Assembly: GCA_024760905.1 (NCBI GenBank)
Contig: CM045729.1
Location: forward strand, 53,469,580 to 53,533,579
Source of the DNA: Plotosus lineatus
Lineage: Eukaryota; Chordata; Actinopteri; Siluriformes; Plotosidae
Length of the DNA stretch: 64,000 nucleotides
Reading direction: 5' to 3'
Shown piece by piece: positions 14,201-27,700 of this stretch. The translations under genes and the position numbers were made by a program. Under the pieces are notes generated by a model. It was given only the letters and a program-made list of their open reading frames with translations, did not search any database and was not told where the DNA came from. The stretch's first letter is position 1. Each line of letters opens with the position of its first letter.

Positions 14201-15667
14201 ACTTTATTTTTGGCTCAGGCTTTTAACCTTGCATAAACATTTGTAAGATTATAACTCTATAACTATAAGAAGACATGATCAACACATGCGCGCGCACACA
14301 CGTGTGATTCCCAGCGTGAGTGAAAAGAAGCAGGCTTGTGGCATGTGGTTGAGTGATATCGCAAAGGAATATGGCCAAACCCGTCTACCATCCGTACGAT
14401 ATTGAAGCAGAAGGAGGCCTTAAAAGGTAAACTTTGATAATTTTTAAAAGGTTTTAGGGGGTAGTATCGGGGGCCTTGGAACGAATCATGCGTTTTACAT
14501 GTAAAATGAGGTTCAAATTACGAAAAATCTAAGTTTCAAAACCACTTCTGGAACAGATTAATTTCGTAAACTAAGGAACCACTGTATTTGTTTTTACATG
14601 TTTATCTCTAATATATTGGGTCAAATATACATGTTTGTAACAGCTTAGACGAGTTTGGGAGGGGGTTGGAATGGATTCATTGGTTTTCTGTTTTTTCTTA
14701 TGGGAATAATTGTTTCATCTAACGAATGTTTCGGTTTACGAGCTTGCCCTTGGAACGGATTAAATTGGTTAGACAAGGTACCACTGTATATAGCATAAGG
14801 AGTGCAGTTTAACTACCCCAACTGCCTTTACACCAACTTGAAACACAGATTTCCTTTCGCTTTTCCCCTTTATCAGGGGCTGTCACAGCGAATGATTCTA
14901 ACGTTTGATTTGGCATAGGTTTTTAACGTCGGATGCCCTTCCTGACACAACCCTTTTTTTAGCAACCAACTTGAAACACCGACTGACTTTAAAAGCAGCA
15001 ATACTACAGAAATTACTATGCTTACCAACATCCATGGCTGTCTCCATGAAGCTTTTTTGCCTGGAGGCAAATTCAGCCAGTAACTTCTGCTGTCTCTCCC
15101 TGGCCCTCTGTCGCCTGAGACAGTGGAGAGGATAGTCAATAAAGCGTACATCAATAAAGCATGAACCAATAAAACCAGGTAAAGTGTCCATTTTTAACAG
15201 AGGGATGGAAGTTTTAAATGTGCTTTCTGAGCTGTAAATTAAATGAAATGGCTGCACTGTGATTAACCACATCCCTGCTGGTGATAACTTTTTTTCTTTC
15301 TGAGGTTAATAAAAATGGTGCTTTAAAAAATAAAAAAATAAAAAATAGAAAAAAGTGTAAGCTGACAATGGCATGACTGACTTTAAAAGCAGCAATACTA
15401 CAGAAATACCACCTCTTACTGGTTAAAAATTATTCTAAACCTTGCATAGCCCCTGGGGTATAGTTGACCACTTGGTACCTCTTTACAATAGGAAATGTTT
15501 ATTTTTAAATAAAAAGTAGTCTTTTTAACACCACCTAACCATAATAAAAAGATACTAATAGAAAGCTTATAAGCTGTTCTTTTACCTGTGGAGATTTTTA
15601 CTTGTGGAGTTTCAAATGCACATCATTCACAAGTGTTTACATCTTGCCTTCCTAAACCCCATTTATA

Positions 15668-15699
<32 letters not shown>

Positions 15700-16496
15700 A
15701 ATTAAAAAATCACCACAGTAGGTGGAGTTACCAGCAGCACTAGTACGATTAAATGTACAGTAAATATAGGATACATTGATATCTATTTTTCCTGAGTGAT
15801 AGCCTACAACGCATGTTTGGTACGGCATAATGTAAAATCACCTCCGACCATAAGCCCCTCTCCTGGATCAGCACCTGCTAACACCTGCTCATTCTCAATG
15901 AGAGATATCTAAAAACTAGAATTTGGCTATGTCTCACTACTGTCTACATTTACAGGTTCGAAGAGAGTGGCTTAATAAAAGTCATAAAGCAGTGCAGACA
16001 GGCATGACACTTCAGTTGCTGCCACCGAGAGCATCAGAGGAAGACGCGATACTAAAAAATGCATGGTCCGTTGCTACAGCCCAGCACTGTTGCCATGGTA
16101 ACCATCAGCTAAAGTGTAGGTGCGTGATTTGTCTTGACTTCTAGGTGGCGCCTACCTCATAACAGGTGCTAATGGAAGACATATAAGCTGCTCCATCACC
16201 GTTAGAAAAGGAAAATCAGATAGAGTAGATAGAGTCTATCCACTAAAATCCGGTAAAAGCAGATCCAGTCAACCAAGGACAGCAGCAGAAACAACAGGCA
16301 AAAAGCAGCAGCATCAGGAAAACTAAATGCTGCAATTATTACCACAATTCAACAACAAACTTGGAATCTGAAATGCATACCAAATATCTGAACAAACTAA
16401 CATAACACCATGCCAGGAAAAAAGAGGTACTTATCATAGCCAACACGTAATATACATATAGGCTCACATGCCATCTAAGATTTTTTTGAGACAAAC

Positions 16497-16545
<49 letters not shown>

Positions 16546-17931
16546 TCCCCCCCCATATCCATCTTCAGGTTGAAAATGGCAGATATTTAAAAAAAAAACG
16601 TCACAAGGTAAGTAATTGTCTGACTGTGTCTTTAGTACAGACCCACCTTTCCTCTTTATCCATGCTCTTCTTGTCTCCTGGGCTATTCTTTTTTGGAGGA
16701 ACAGGTGGACACACTTTGCCGCAAATCTCCTGGAGGCACCTTTTACTATGTCTGCTGCGTGATGCTGCTTTGGCCAGGATCCTTTCAATAGCAGTGATTC
16801 CATCTCCATGTGTATGGTGTGTTGGCTCAGCTTCCTCCAGCCAGCTTGGAGTCAGCGAATTCTGCTTGGCTGACAGTTTCTGATGCAGTTTGACCAGCAG
16901 GGACAACATGCTCTCCCTAATTTCTAAAATCTCAGTGACCATCTGAGGAGGAGAGCCTGGGGGTAGCAAGCGTGAAGACTTGGGCCGTACAGACTGGTTC
17001 GCTTCACGGTTATTACGGTTTATAATCTCCTGGAACTTCCTCCTGCGCTCTGCTACAAGGCTGAACAACTGCGCTTCACGCAAGTTCTGATGGAGAAACG
17101 AGCAGGAAAAAGTAAACAAACAAACGAACAAAAAAACCCATTAAAATATTGTTAGAGTCTCTAAGAGAGCAAAAAGTGCAAAATTTTCACATTGGTTTTA
17201 GACCCAAATTATATAATATTTTTATTATATATAGCGTAACTAGCTGTGGGGGAGGGGAAGGCACAAAACCATTTACTGAGATCCCCACGCAACCATCGAA
17301 ATCCACGAAGTAGGATCACCCCCCCCACCCCTCCGACTGACGTATACGTACATGTATATAATATCAATAAATATATTTTCAATGCTATAAATACTTATAA
17401 TAACAACTAAACATTAAAAAATAAAGTATAAGCTGTAAATAAAATATAAATACAGACGCTCCCCAACTTACCAACATTCGTTATACAAACATCCAGAGAC
17501 TGAGGTCGAAAGTGAAATGAAATTGAAGAATAAGTAGAAATAGAAATGGAATAAAATCAATAGAAAGATATAAGTATGAAATATGATTAAACATTATCCT
17601 GAGGTACACTTAATACTAGCTGGGGAGCGTATGTACTTGCATTGTTGCATCTGTGTGTGCACGCGCATCTGTGCGCGTGTATGTATGTGTGTCGTCTTCT
17701 CATGCAGTTCCATCTGTATGTGTGTATTTATATTTATTTACATCTTATGTTATTTTTTTTAATGTGTAATTGTTATTATAAGCATTTAGAGCATTGAATA
17801 TGTATTTATTGATATTATATGCACATACACATGTACGTATACGCCAGTGGGGGGGTGGTCCTACTTCACAGATTTTGATGGTTGCGTGGGGATCTCTGTC
17901 CCAACTAACCGCAGAAAGTGAGGGATCGCTC

Positions 17932-17963
<32 letters not shown>

Positions 17964-20951
17964 AGGAATCATGATTCAGTTTAAAACTAGCTAATTAACA
18001 TCAAGAAAAAGTTGTTGCTCAATTATACACGGGGAAACTTCAAAAATTCTCTCACACACACACACACGAATAGATGGGGGGTGGGTTTAAATCACATTCA
18101 TTTCTTTCTGCATTCACTCCCAGGAGTCTAAGCAAAGTTCCCCCTTTCTAAATTTGTTTTATTGTACTGTATGGACAGTAAAAATAACCTGCCAATCTAA
18201 CACAATGTTCATGTGAAACAAATGAAAAACATGAGTAGCTCCCCTGCAACAAACCACACAGATTCCTCAAACATATCCATCAGTCTCTCTTGGCAAAAAA
18301 ACAAACAAACAAACAAAAAAACCCACAACTATTGGATCAACATTACACATGTTGATTAGTTTGCTAAAAGATGTGAGCCACAAAACTCCAGAAGGCAACC
18401 ACGAAATACACACACACACAAATGCAGAACACACATGACAAGGACTGCAGCTTCATCACATCACAAGACAATGTAATAAACAACATGCACGTTTATTACT
18501 CCATTTAGTGCCTTTTAGACGAGTAACCCTAATAAAAGGGAAGAGTGACTTCTGTAAAATGTGACCGGAACATCACTCAGTGCTCAGCCTCTGCATCCAA
18601 AACATCAAGTCTGCAAACTGCCTCACACTTCACTCTCATTCATTGTACAATTCCAAAGTCCATGCCAGTCATTTCAAACTCCAACTACCTCTCTCCAATT
18701 CCCTGTCAGCCTTCTGGAGCTCTGTGGAATGAAAGTGAATGGAACCACTTGAAACATACCTAAAAACATGCAAACTTCTTGAGTTATGGACCCAATTAAT
18801 ACAAATGTATTTTAAACTAAAACTTCCAAGTTAAATATAGGCTTAAAATAAACACACATTGTATCCATATCAGCAAGTTTTATTTCTAACCTTATCCTAT
18901 ACTAGACTTAGAATTTATTTAAACGATCAGTGAGGTTATGTTTACTTTATTTTATATACCTACGGGTGTTTGAGTTATTGACATTTGGATCAAATCCATT
19001 CTATTCAAGTGACCAATCAAACTTTGTGGGGAAGGGGCTATAATCAAAACATCTTTGAGCATCTTTGGACCTGAACGTCATAAACCTCACAGTTACACAA
19101 CAATATTTCATTCTTTTTAAGCAAAAAATAAATAAATATAATATATGCTATTACTATATAGCTAAAGACTTAAACAGCAGACATCCTAAAGTTTGCAGTA
19201 CTGCATAATAACCAGAGTTACATTTGTTTCGCTGACCTGTCCAAACGTTGAAGTGTCAGTACTAGTGCTGGGAGGTGTGTCTCTCTGCCTTTCCCTCTCT
19301 CGCTCCCGTTCTCTTTTTCTCTCCACCTCCGGGGCTGTCTCAGGCACTCGTACTCGCACAAAGTTAATGACGTGGTGCAGATTGGAAAGCAAGCTGGTGC
19401 CAGGGAACCAGCTGTCATGGCAATGCTCTTCAATGCATGGTTCCTTCAGCAGAGGACAAACAAATCTTGAAGCAGATATACTTTTTTTCTAAATGCTGAA
19501 AAGAAGAATATATAAATAAAATGCTCTGCATCTTTCGGTTCGGATTTGTGAATTACATCTAATGTAAGCAGAGAGTAAAATGTACAACAAGCATGAATAA
19601 CAAGTCCCAGTAAACTATCGGAGAACAAATTATGCTGAGGATATGATGGTGATGCCAGTGAAAAGGGCAGTGCAGAAAGCTAGTCAGGCAAAAACAAACA
19701 AAGCAATGTACAAGCCCAATCTGAAGTTCACCAAAAATATTTGCCATGTGTATTTACCACTTCTCAATTTGTAGTATATGGAGGCCTTATGTTAAGAACA
19801 CCTGTACTCCAAGTTCTGGAGAAATGTCACTGAGAACAAAGCTTTCAGAAATTTCAGGCAGAACAGCACTCACTTCATCCTCTTTCTCCTCTTGTGCATG
19901 GTTGTCCAAACCTAGCTCAACTAGATACAGCACCATACACAGCACATGCTCAGACATGTTCTGATGGTCCATCCAGATCTGAACAAGAAGGAAGGGGAGG
20001 AGGGGTAAGTGCCACATCAACATATCACTGAACAATTAATCAATAAAATATAATAAACTATACTTAATGTATGAAATGTGCTAAAAAAGATGAGCACCTT
20101 GTACAGCAACGTAAAAATGACGATATGGAGAGTTTTGCAATGCAGCAGACGCACTAGTCCCCTATAACAAGGATGTAGGGGCGTCCTCTCCTTATATGGG
20201 GGCCATGGATTACCAGTGTGAATGCCCGACTGCTTCAAACTGCATTCAGAACACAACCAACTGCTCAGTAGGGATCAGTAGTTAAAGGCTACTGAAACTC
20301 ACTCAACCCAAAAAAAAAAAAAGTGGTGAATAACTGATTTTCAGCAGCGCCCCGAGAGAAATATCTCAATGTAAATGTAAGCTTGATGATAAAACAATTT
20401 CATTAATTTAACAATACATCTAAACAATTGATCAACTTTATTCATACTATAACAGAGGAATAATGTTTTTAAAAATGACATTGATTCCAGTTAAGCAAGA
20501 AGGGCTGTGGGATATGAAACATTTTGCTCTCCTGACAGGTAATCCATCATCGTGGAGCACGTAGAGCAAATCTCACTCTGGCAATACAAACCACATCAGG
20601 CATTGCAGTTCACTACTTCAATCAGGAATCATGTCATCATTTCCATTTGAACAAAATAGAAACATATTGAGGTAGGACATAGTTACCATGGAGATAACTG
20701 CGCTATTTAGAATGGTCATGTTCTTGGAAAAAAATTCTTGCACTGATCTGATGAACATTAGATTCATTATATTTCGTTTCCCCTGATTGAAAATGGATAT
20801 TTCTTTAGCTCTAAACATATTTACCCACACGCGCTCACACACACACACATATATGTATATATACATACACACACACTATATATTATATGTATATTATATA
20901 TATGTATATGTATATATACACGCGCTCACACACACACACACAATATATATA

Positions 20952-21013
<62 letters not shown>

Positions 21014-21064
21014 TCTTCTTCTTCTATATATATATATACACACACACACACACAATATATATAG

Positions 21065-21096
<32 letters not shown>

Positions 21097-21112
21097 TTAT
21101 ATATATATATAT

Positions 21113-21158
<46 letters not shown>

Positions 21159-21174
21159 ATATATATATATATAA

Positions 21175-21235
<61 letters not shown>

Positions 21236-22063
21236 ACACACACACACACACGTATATACACACACACACGTACATACACACATATACACACGCCTGACCA
21301 TCTTCAGAATGTCGTATTGCATTTGGGGAGCATCTATCACACAGACATCGTTAAGAAATTAACCTGGTCTTATCTCCTAAACCTTCACAGGAGGCTCCAA
21401 ACTGACTTTATTACAGCAGGACTCACTCTGGCCTATTTGACTCCAGACTAGATCTATTGACTCCTGCCCTGGCTCTAATTGGAGGCACCTATATAGTGGT
21501 GACACCTGTATCCACCATGAACCCTCACATGCTCATCTTTTTCAAGGACAAAAATATGTAGAAGCCATACGTTCCAGCTTCTACTTTAACACAAACGATT
21601 TATCGAAATGAAACAGTTCTCTAATATACCCAGGGACCAAAAGGCTCGAACGACAGTCAAATTATTATCAAAGATAATTATAAAATAAAAATAATTATAT
21701 AATAATTAGTTAAAAAAAAAAAGTGGAGATTGGAAAAGGTCACTTACAATGCCGCGTATCTGTCCATTGCTGACTGGACATCTCGTCGGTAAACTGTGCG
21801 TAGGATTACCATGATAGGGTCAAACTCCTTCTCCCACACGTCCGCTAAATAAACCCAGAAAACACCATCAAAAAACACATTCCACACATGTATAGGAAAA
21901 ACAAATGGCAGGAATTATTTTCTCCCAGCAGAGCTTTTAATGGAACAAGAGTGCCATCACGAGGTGGATGGGTGAAATTTGACGCAAAAAAAAAAAATCC
22001 TTTGCAACAGCCATTAAGCCACAGTATAGTTAACCTTTACATAACCCAGCTTTAGCTATGACT

Positions 22064-22111
<48 letters not shown>

Positions 22112-23619
22112 TTACTGGCACCCTTGATTTCTTTAGTTTTTATTGAACTCCGCGGCAAGGTTTTCTAAATAATATAGAACCACAATGAAAATAATTCAAC
22201 CTCTAATTCAAGTGAATTTATTAGTGATGGGGGATCCCACATTAAGAAATAATTATTTTTACATCAAATCATGTGTGCCACAATTGTTAGCACCCCGATG
22301 TTAATACTTTGTCAAACCCCCTTTTGCCAACAAAGCAGTACCTAATCTTCTCCTATAATGTCTCACAGGATGGGAGAATGCAGAAAGAGAGATCTTGGAC
22401 CATTCCTCTTTAGACAATCTATCTAAATTATCCAGCGAACTGGTCCTCTCCTCTGCACTCTCTCCCTCAAGTCACTCCAAAAAAATTTCCATGGGGTTGA
22501 GCTCTGTGGATCAAGATAGCCATGGGAGCAGCTTGCTTCTGTGTTTGGTGAACCAGAGTGCAGTCGTTCGAGTGTGAAGAAAAATACTTCAATTACAGTT
22601 ATTTCCTAGCAATTGTTAAGGGTGCCAATAACTGTGCAACAGGTGACTTTATGGAAAAAAAAATATTTTTTTTGTCAGGGAGATTTTTCCACCTTAAAAT
22701 TTACTTTACATTTTTTTCAGCGCTCGCACCCCCGCATTCGCACAGATTGCTGACAAACCCAGAACTGGGATGTGATTCAAATTTAGCCAATTGCCAAGAG
22801 CTTTTGTTTCTCCCGCCCGTTGATTGGTTGCAGATGATGTGTACATCATTATTATTTAAGCCCCATGATGCCACTCAAACGCCCAGCATCTTCTCCAGCT
22901 TCTGGTAAGGAGCATAAGTGCTTTATTCATTTATAAATATAATCACAGTGCAAAATTAAAAAGTTTTTACTGAATCATTAATACAGTAATGTAGTAATGA
23001 TTACGACTGTCTAAAGAATGTGTTTACGAACCATATTTTAGTGCAGGTAATATCATACATATTGTTTTAAAACCTCGTCAAAGAACTTGCAGATTTTCTT
23101 GATCTGCGGGAAAGGCCGAAACTGAACGGTCACTAAAAACGGGGGCTTACCATCTATATCCACACACACACACACACACACACACACAGGGATCCCTTGC
23201 TTCGTGCTTCAATTCATGCGGCTTCAGTGCATTGCGTTTTTTTTTTTTTTTTTTTAATATTCAAATTAAAAAAAAAAAAAAGGAAATTCAGGAAGAATAG
23301 GGGAAAGTTAAGGAAAATGCCACAAAACAAAGCCAATTATGCAAAAAAAAAAAAAAAAAAATCAAAACTACTTGCATTTTAATGTGGGGTGTGCACATCT
23401 GTATGTGGTATTTACATCTTATGCATTACTGTTGAATGTTTAATTGTCATTGTGAGCATTTATAGCATTGAATATGTATTTATTGATATTATATACACCT
23501 ATACATTTACGAATACATCAGTCAGGGGGTGGGGGGGTGGATCCTACATTGCAGAAATTGGCAGTCATGCAGGGGAGGGTATCTCTGTCCCAATTAACTG
23601 AGGAAAGTGAGCGATAACC

Positions 23620-23660
<41 letters not shown>

Positions 23661-24650
23661 TTATATATATTATACACACACACACACACACACAGGTATG
23701 GCTCACTTTCCGTGGTTAATTGGGCCAGAGATTCCCAAGCGACCATCAAAATCCATGAAGTGGGATCATCCCCCCCCCGACTAACATATACGTACATGTA
23801 CAGTGATATCCTCAGCTTACAAAATTAATCTGTTCCAGAGCCTTTTTTGTAACCTGGATTTTTCGTAAGTAGAACTGCATTTTACGTCTAAAACCCGTGA
23901 TTTGTTCCAAGGCCCCCAATACTACTCTTTAAAAATTATAAAAGCATACCTATTAAGGTATTCACTTCATGTTGACCATGTCTTCTTAGCAGAGTTATAA
24001 TCTTACAAATGTTTATACAAGGTTAAAAGCCTGAGCCAAAAAATAAAGTTGCAATGAGATGCACACTTGGAAAAACTCATGAAACAAGCTGCTGCTCAAG
24101 GGAGCTGCGTCATCCCCCTAGCCAATGGGAGGCCAGTGGGGCAAAATGTTGGAAGACAGTCAATGGGATAGCAGCTTGTGCATTGTTTGAATGGCGTGTT
24201 TTGTCTTGTTTCATATACAGAGACAAAAAATTTTGGAAAATATTTTTCGTAACCTGGATTTTTCGTTTGCAGGGACTATCGTAAGGTGAGGTACCACTGT
24301 ACATGTGTATATATCATCAATAAATACATATTCAATGCTTATAATAAATAAGATGTAAATAAAATATAAATACACAAACATACAGATGGTATTGCATGAG
24401 AAGACGACGACACATCCGCAGATGCGCGAGCACAGAGATGTAACAATGTAAGTAGTTTTGATGGGAGATTTTGGTTTTTTTTTTTGCATAATTGGCCATG
24501 TTTTGTGGCATTTTCCTTAACTTTCCCACTATTCTTCCTTAATGTCCTTATTTTTTAATTCTATGAATATTTATTTATTTTTTTAAAAATCGCGATGCAC
24601 TGAAGCCGATGAATTGAAGTGCAAAGTAGCGAGGGATCCATATTATATAC

Positions 24651-24717
<67 letters not shown>

Positions 24718-27700
24718 ATACACACACACTAGTCCTTCTCAAAAAATTAGCATATTGTGATGAAGTTCATTATTTTCTGTAACGTACTGATAAAAATTAA
24801 ACTTTCATCTATTTTAGATTCATTGCACACCAACTGAAATATTTCAGGTCTTTTATTGTACACACACATACAGTATAAACCTTGCACAACATAACTGGTC
24901 ACTCACCTTTGGGCGTGTACATGCCCTGCTGCATGGAGCCACCAGGCTCAGACACTGGAGCTTTAAAATCAGCCACAGCAGACAGCATTTCCTCAAAGCT
25001 ACAACTGCCAGGCATTATTCCACTCTTAGGGTTTGGGTTTTCAGGGATGTGCAATATGTGTTAAGGAGCAGCATAAAAATCCAGAATAATCACAGCACAA
25101 GCAGTACATGAAAAAAAAAACAACAACCAAATAAACGATAGATAAAGCACTGGCTCTGATAACTATACACCTTTCTGTAAATAATCACCATATTTGTTTG
25201 GCGCGAAAGGTGTCTGAGACCAACAGGGTCACATAATTAGCTTTCATTATATCCATGAATAAACAAGTGTTTAAGTGACTTGACTTTGGGTTTAGTAAAT
25301 AAGCAAAAATATTACTTTTTTTTTACTGTTTAGTTCCATAACCTGCATTCATGTACACTGTTAAACAAATCCTTATACAGGTCCTTCTCAAAAAATTAGC
25401 ATATTGTGATAAAGTTCATTATTTTCTGTAATGTACAGATAAACATTACACTTTCATATATTTTAGATTCATTACACACAACTGAAGTAGTTCAAGCCTT
25501 TTATTGTTTTAATATTGATAATTTTGGCAAAAAAGTAAAGAAAAACCAAAAATCCCTATCTCAAAAAATGAGCATATTTCATCCGACCAATAAAAAAAAA
25601 AAAGGGGTTTTTAACACACACAAAAAAGTCAACCTTCAAATAATTACGTTCAGTTATGCACTCAACATTTGGTCGGGAATCCTTTTGCAGACATGACTGC
25701 TTCAATGCGGCGTGGCATGGAGGCAATCAGCCTGTGGCACTGCTGAGGTGTTACGGAGGCCCAGGATGCTTCGATAGCAGCCTTAAGCTCATCCACAGTG
25801 TTGGGTCTGGTGTCTCTCAACTTTCTCTTCACAATATCCCACAGATTCTCTATGGGGTTCACGTCAGGAGAGTTGGCAGGCCAGTTGAGCACAGTAATAC
25901 CATGGTCAGTAAACCATTTAGCAGTGGTTTTGGCACTGTGAGCAGGTGCCAGGTCGTGCTGAAAAATGAAATCTTCATCTTCATAAAGCTTTTCAGCAGA
26001 TGGAAGCATGAAGTGCTCCAAAATCTCCTGATAGCTAGCTGCATTGACCCTGCCCTTGATAAAACACAGTGGACCAACACCAGCAGCTGACATGGCACCC
26101 CGGACCATCACTGACTGTGGGTACTTGACACTGGACTTCAGGCATTTTGGCATTTCCTTCTCCCCAGTCTTCCTCCAGACTCTGGCACCTTGATTTCCAA
26201 AGGACATGCAAAATTTGCTTTCATCCGAAAAAAGTACTTTGGACCACTGAGCAACAGTCCAGTGCTGCTTCTCTGTAGCCCAGGTCAGGCACTTCTGCCG
26301 CTGTTTCTGGTTCAAAAGTGGCTTGACCTGGGGAATGCGGCACCTGTAGCCCAGTCCACTGCTTCCACAGGTCCCCCAAGGTCTGGAATCGGCCCTTCTC
26401 CACAATCTTCCTCAGGGTCCGGTCACCTCTTCTGGTTGTGCAGCGTTTTCTGCCACACTTTTTCCTTCCCACAGACGTCCCACTGAGGTGGCTTGATACA
26501 GCACTCTGGGAACAGCCTAGTCGCTCAGAGATTTCTTTCTGTCTTACCCTCTTGCTTGAGGGTGTCAATGATGGCCTTCCGGACAGCAGTCAGGTCGGCA
26601 GTCTTACCCATGATTGCAGTTTTGAGTAATGAACCAGGCTGGGAGTTTTTAAAAGCCTCAGGAATCTTTTGCAGGTGTTTAGAGTTAATTGGTTGATTCA
26701 GATGATTAGGTTAATAGCTCGTTTAGACTACCTGAACATGATATGCTAATTATTTGAGATTGGAATTTTGGGTTTTCATGAGCTGTATGCCACAATCATC
26801 AGCATTAAAACAATAAAAGACCTGAAATATTTCAGTTGGTGTGCAATGAATCTAAAATATATGAAAGTTTAAATTTTATCAGTACATTACAGAAAATAAT
26901 GAATTTTATCACAATATGCTTATTTTTTGAGAAGGACCTGTTGTATAAGCACTAATCAGTACACATCAGTTTATTAGATGAAAAATTCACATACTGCCGA
27001 TTGCAAAACCATAATACAAATATCACCTAGGCATTTGTAAACAAAACCCAGTTTTTGACAAATTAAATTTCTTTGAAATGTAAACAGTAGAACCTTGGTT
27101 AATCCTTACTTAGTTGCTGTCCAATGTTTCACCGCTATATGTATGTGAATACACAAATCATAAATTGGTTTAAAATGCATATTTTAATTATGTTAACTGC
27201 TGTTTAGTTGAAATCTACAAAGACAATGCATATAACATCACATCCTTTATTCCTCAACCTTTAACCCTGTCCACAGTAGTCACATGATGTGGACCTTATG
27301 AAATCGCATATTACAATATGTAGTTATCATGATCAGGTTAAAAATTTTCCAGATCGTTTAGACTTACCTGAATCCGGGGAGTGGTACTTTTTGTGGTAAA
27401 TGGCATCTCGGATTTGAGTGTTAACTACAGAACTCTAATTGTTTTCATTGCCCAATCACATTCATGAAGAAAATGACGATAAAAATAAACACTGAATTTG
27501 AGAAAGATTAGGTAGAAAAGGATATAAGGTCAAGAAGAGAGCTGTGTGTGCGATCATTCATACATAGCTGTGACACCATTTCTGCTCTCAGTATCTCATC
27601 ATCGGTCATGCCTAATAAGGGAGAAAGAAAAAGTGAGAGAAATGAGAAAAATGGCAACTACTCAGATTTTAAAAGTGTACTTGTAGATACACAAACTATA

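Larger units (their letters stand above)
12683..14786. mobile_element. Tigger-like element hosting a second Tigger-like element and a LINE
   Basis: It begins CAGTAGTGTCTTGACTTACG after TA (12681-12682). The right end is AAGGTACCACTG at 14786 followed by TA. CAGT-G-CTTACGA-type ends with TA duplication are typical of Tigger/pogo elements. A G run at about 12926 and AT-rich DNA fill the left part. Confidence 0.6.
25049..27525 (-). other. ubr3: U12-type (minor spliceosome) AT-AC intron of ubr3
   Basis: On the sense strand the intron begins ATATCCTTTT (27525 downward), the U12 5' splice consensus. It ends TTGCAC at 25049, with the exact U12 branch motif TCCTTAAC at 25060-25067, 11-12 nt from the 3' end. 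Splicing there joins conserved UBR3 sequence in phase 0. No GT donor or suitable AG acceptor gives the same join. A 1.56-kb Tc1 element (25378-26940) lies inside it. Confidence 0.93.

Noticed and set aside
20787..21362. Long open frames of Tyr-Ile or Cys-Val-Cys repeats on both strands
   Set aside because: They are translations of (TA)n and (CA)n microsatellites with no start context, splice signals or similarity to a protein.
22558..22908. 116-residue plus-strand open frame
   Set aside because: It spans two decayed DNA elements (22110-22640 and 22712-23150) and has no recognisable domain.
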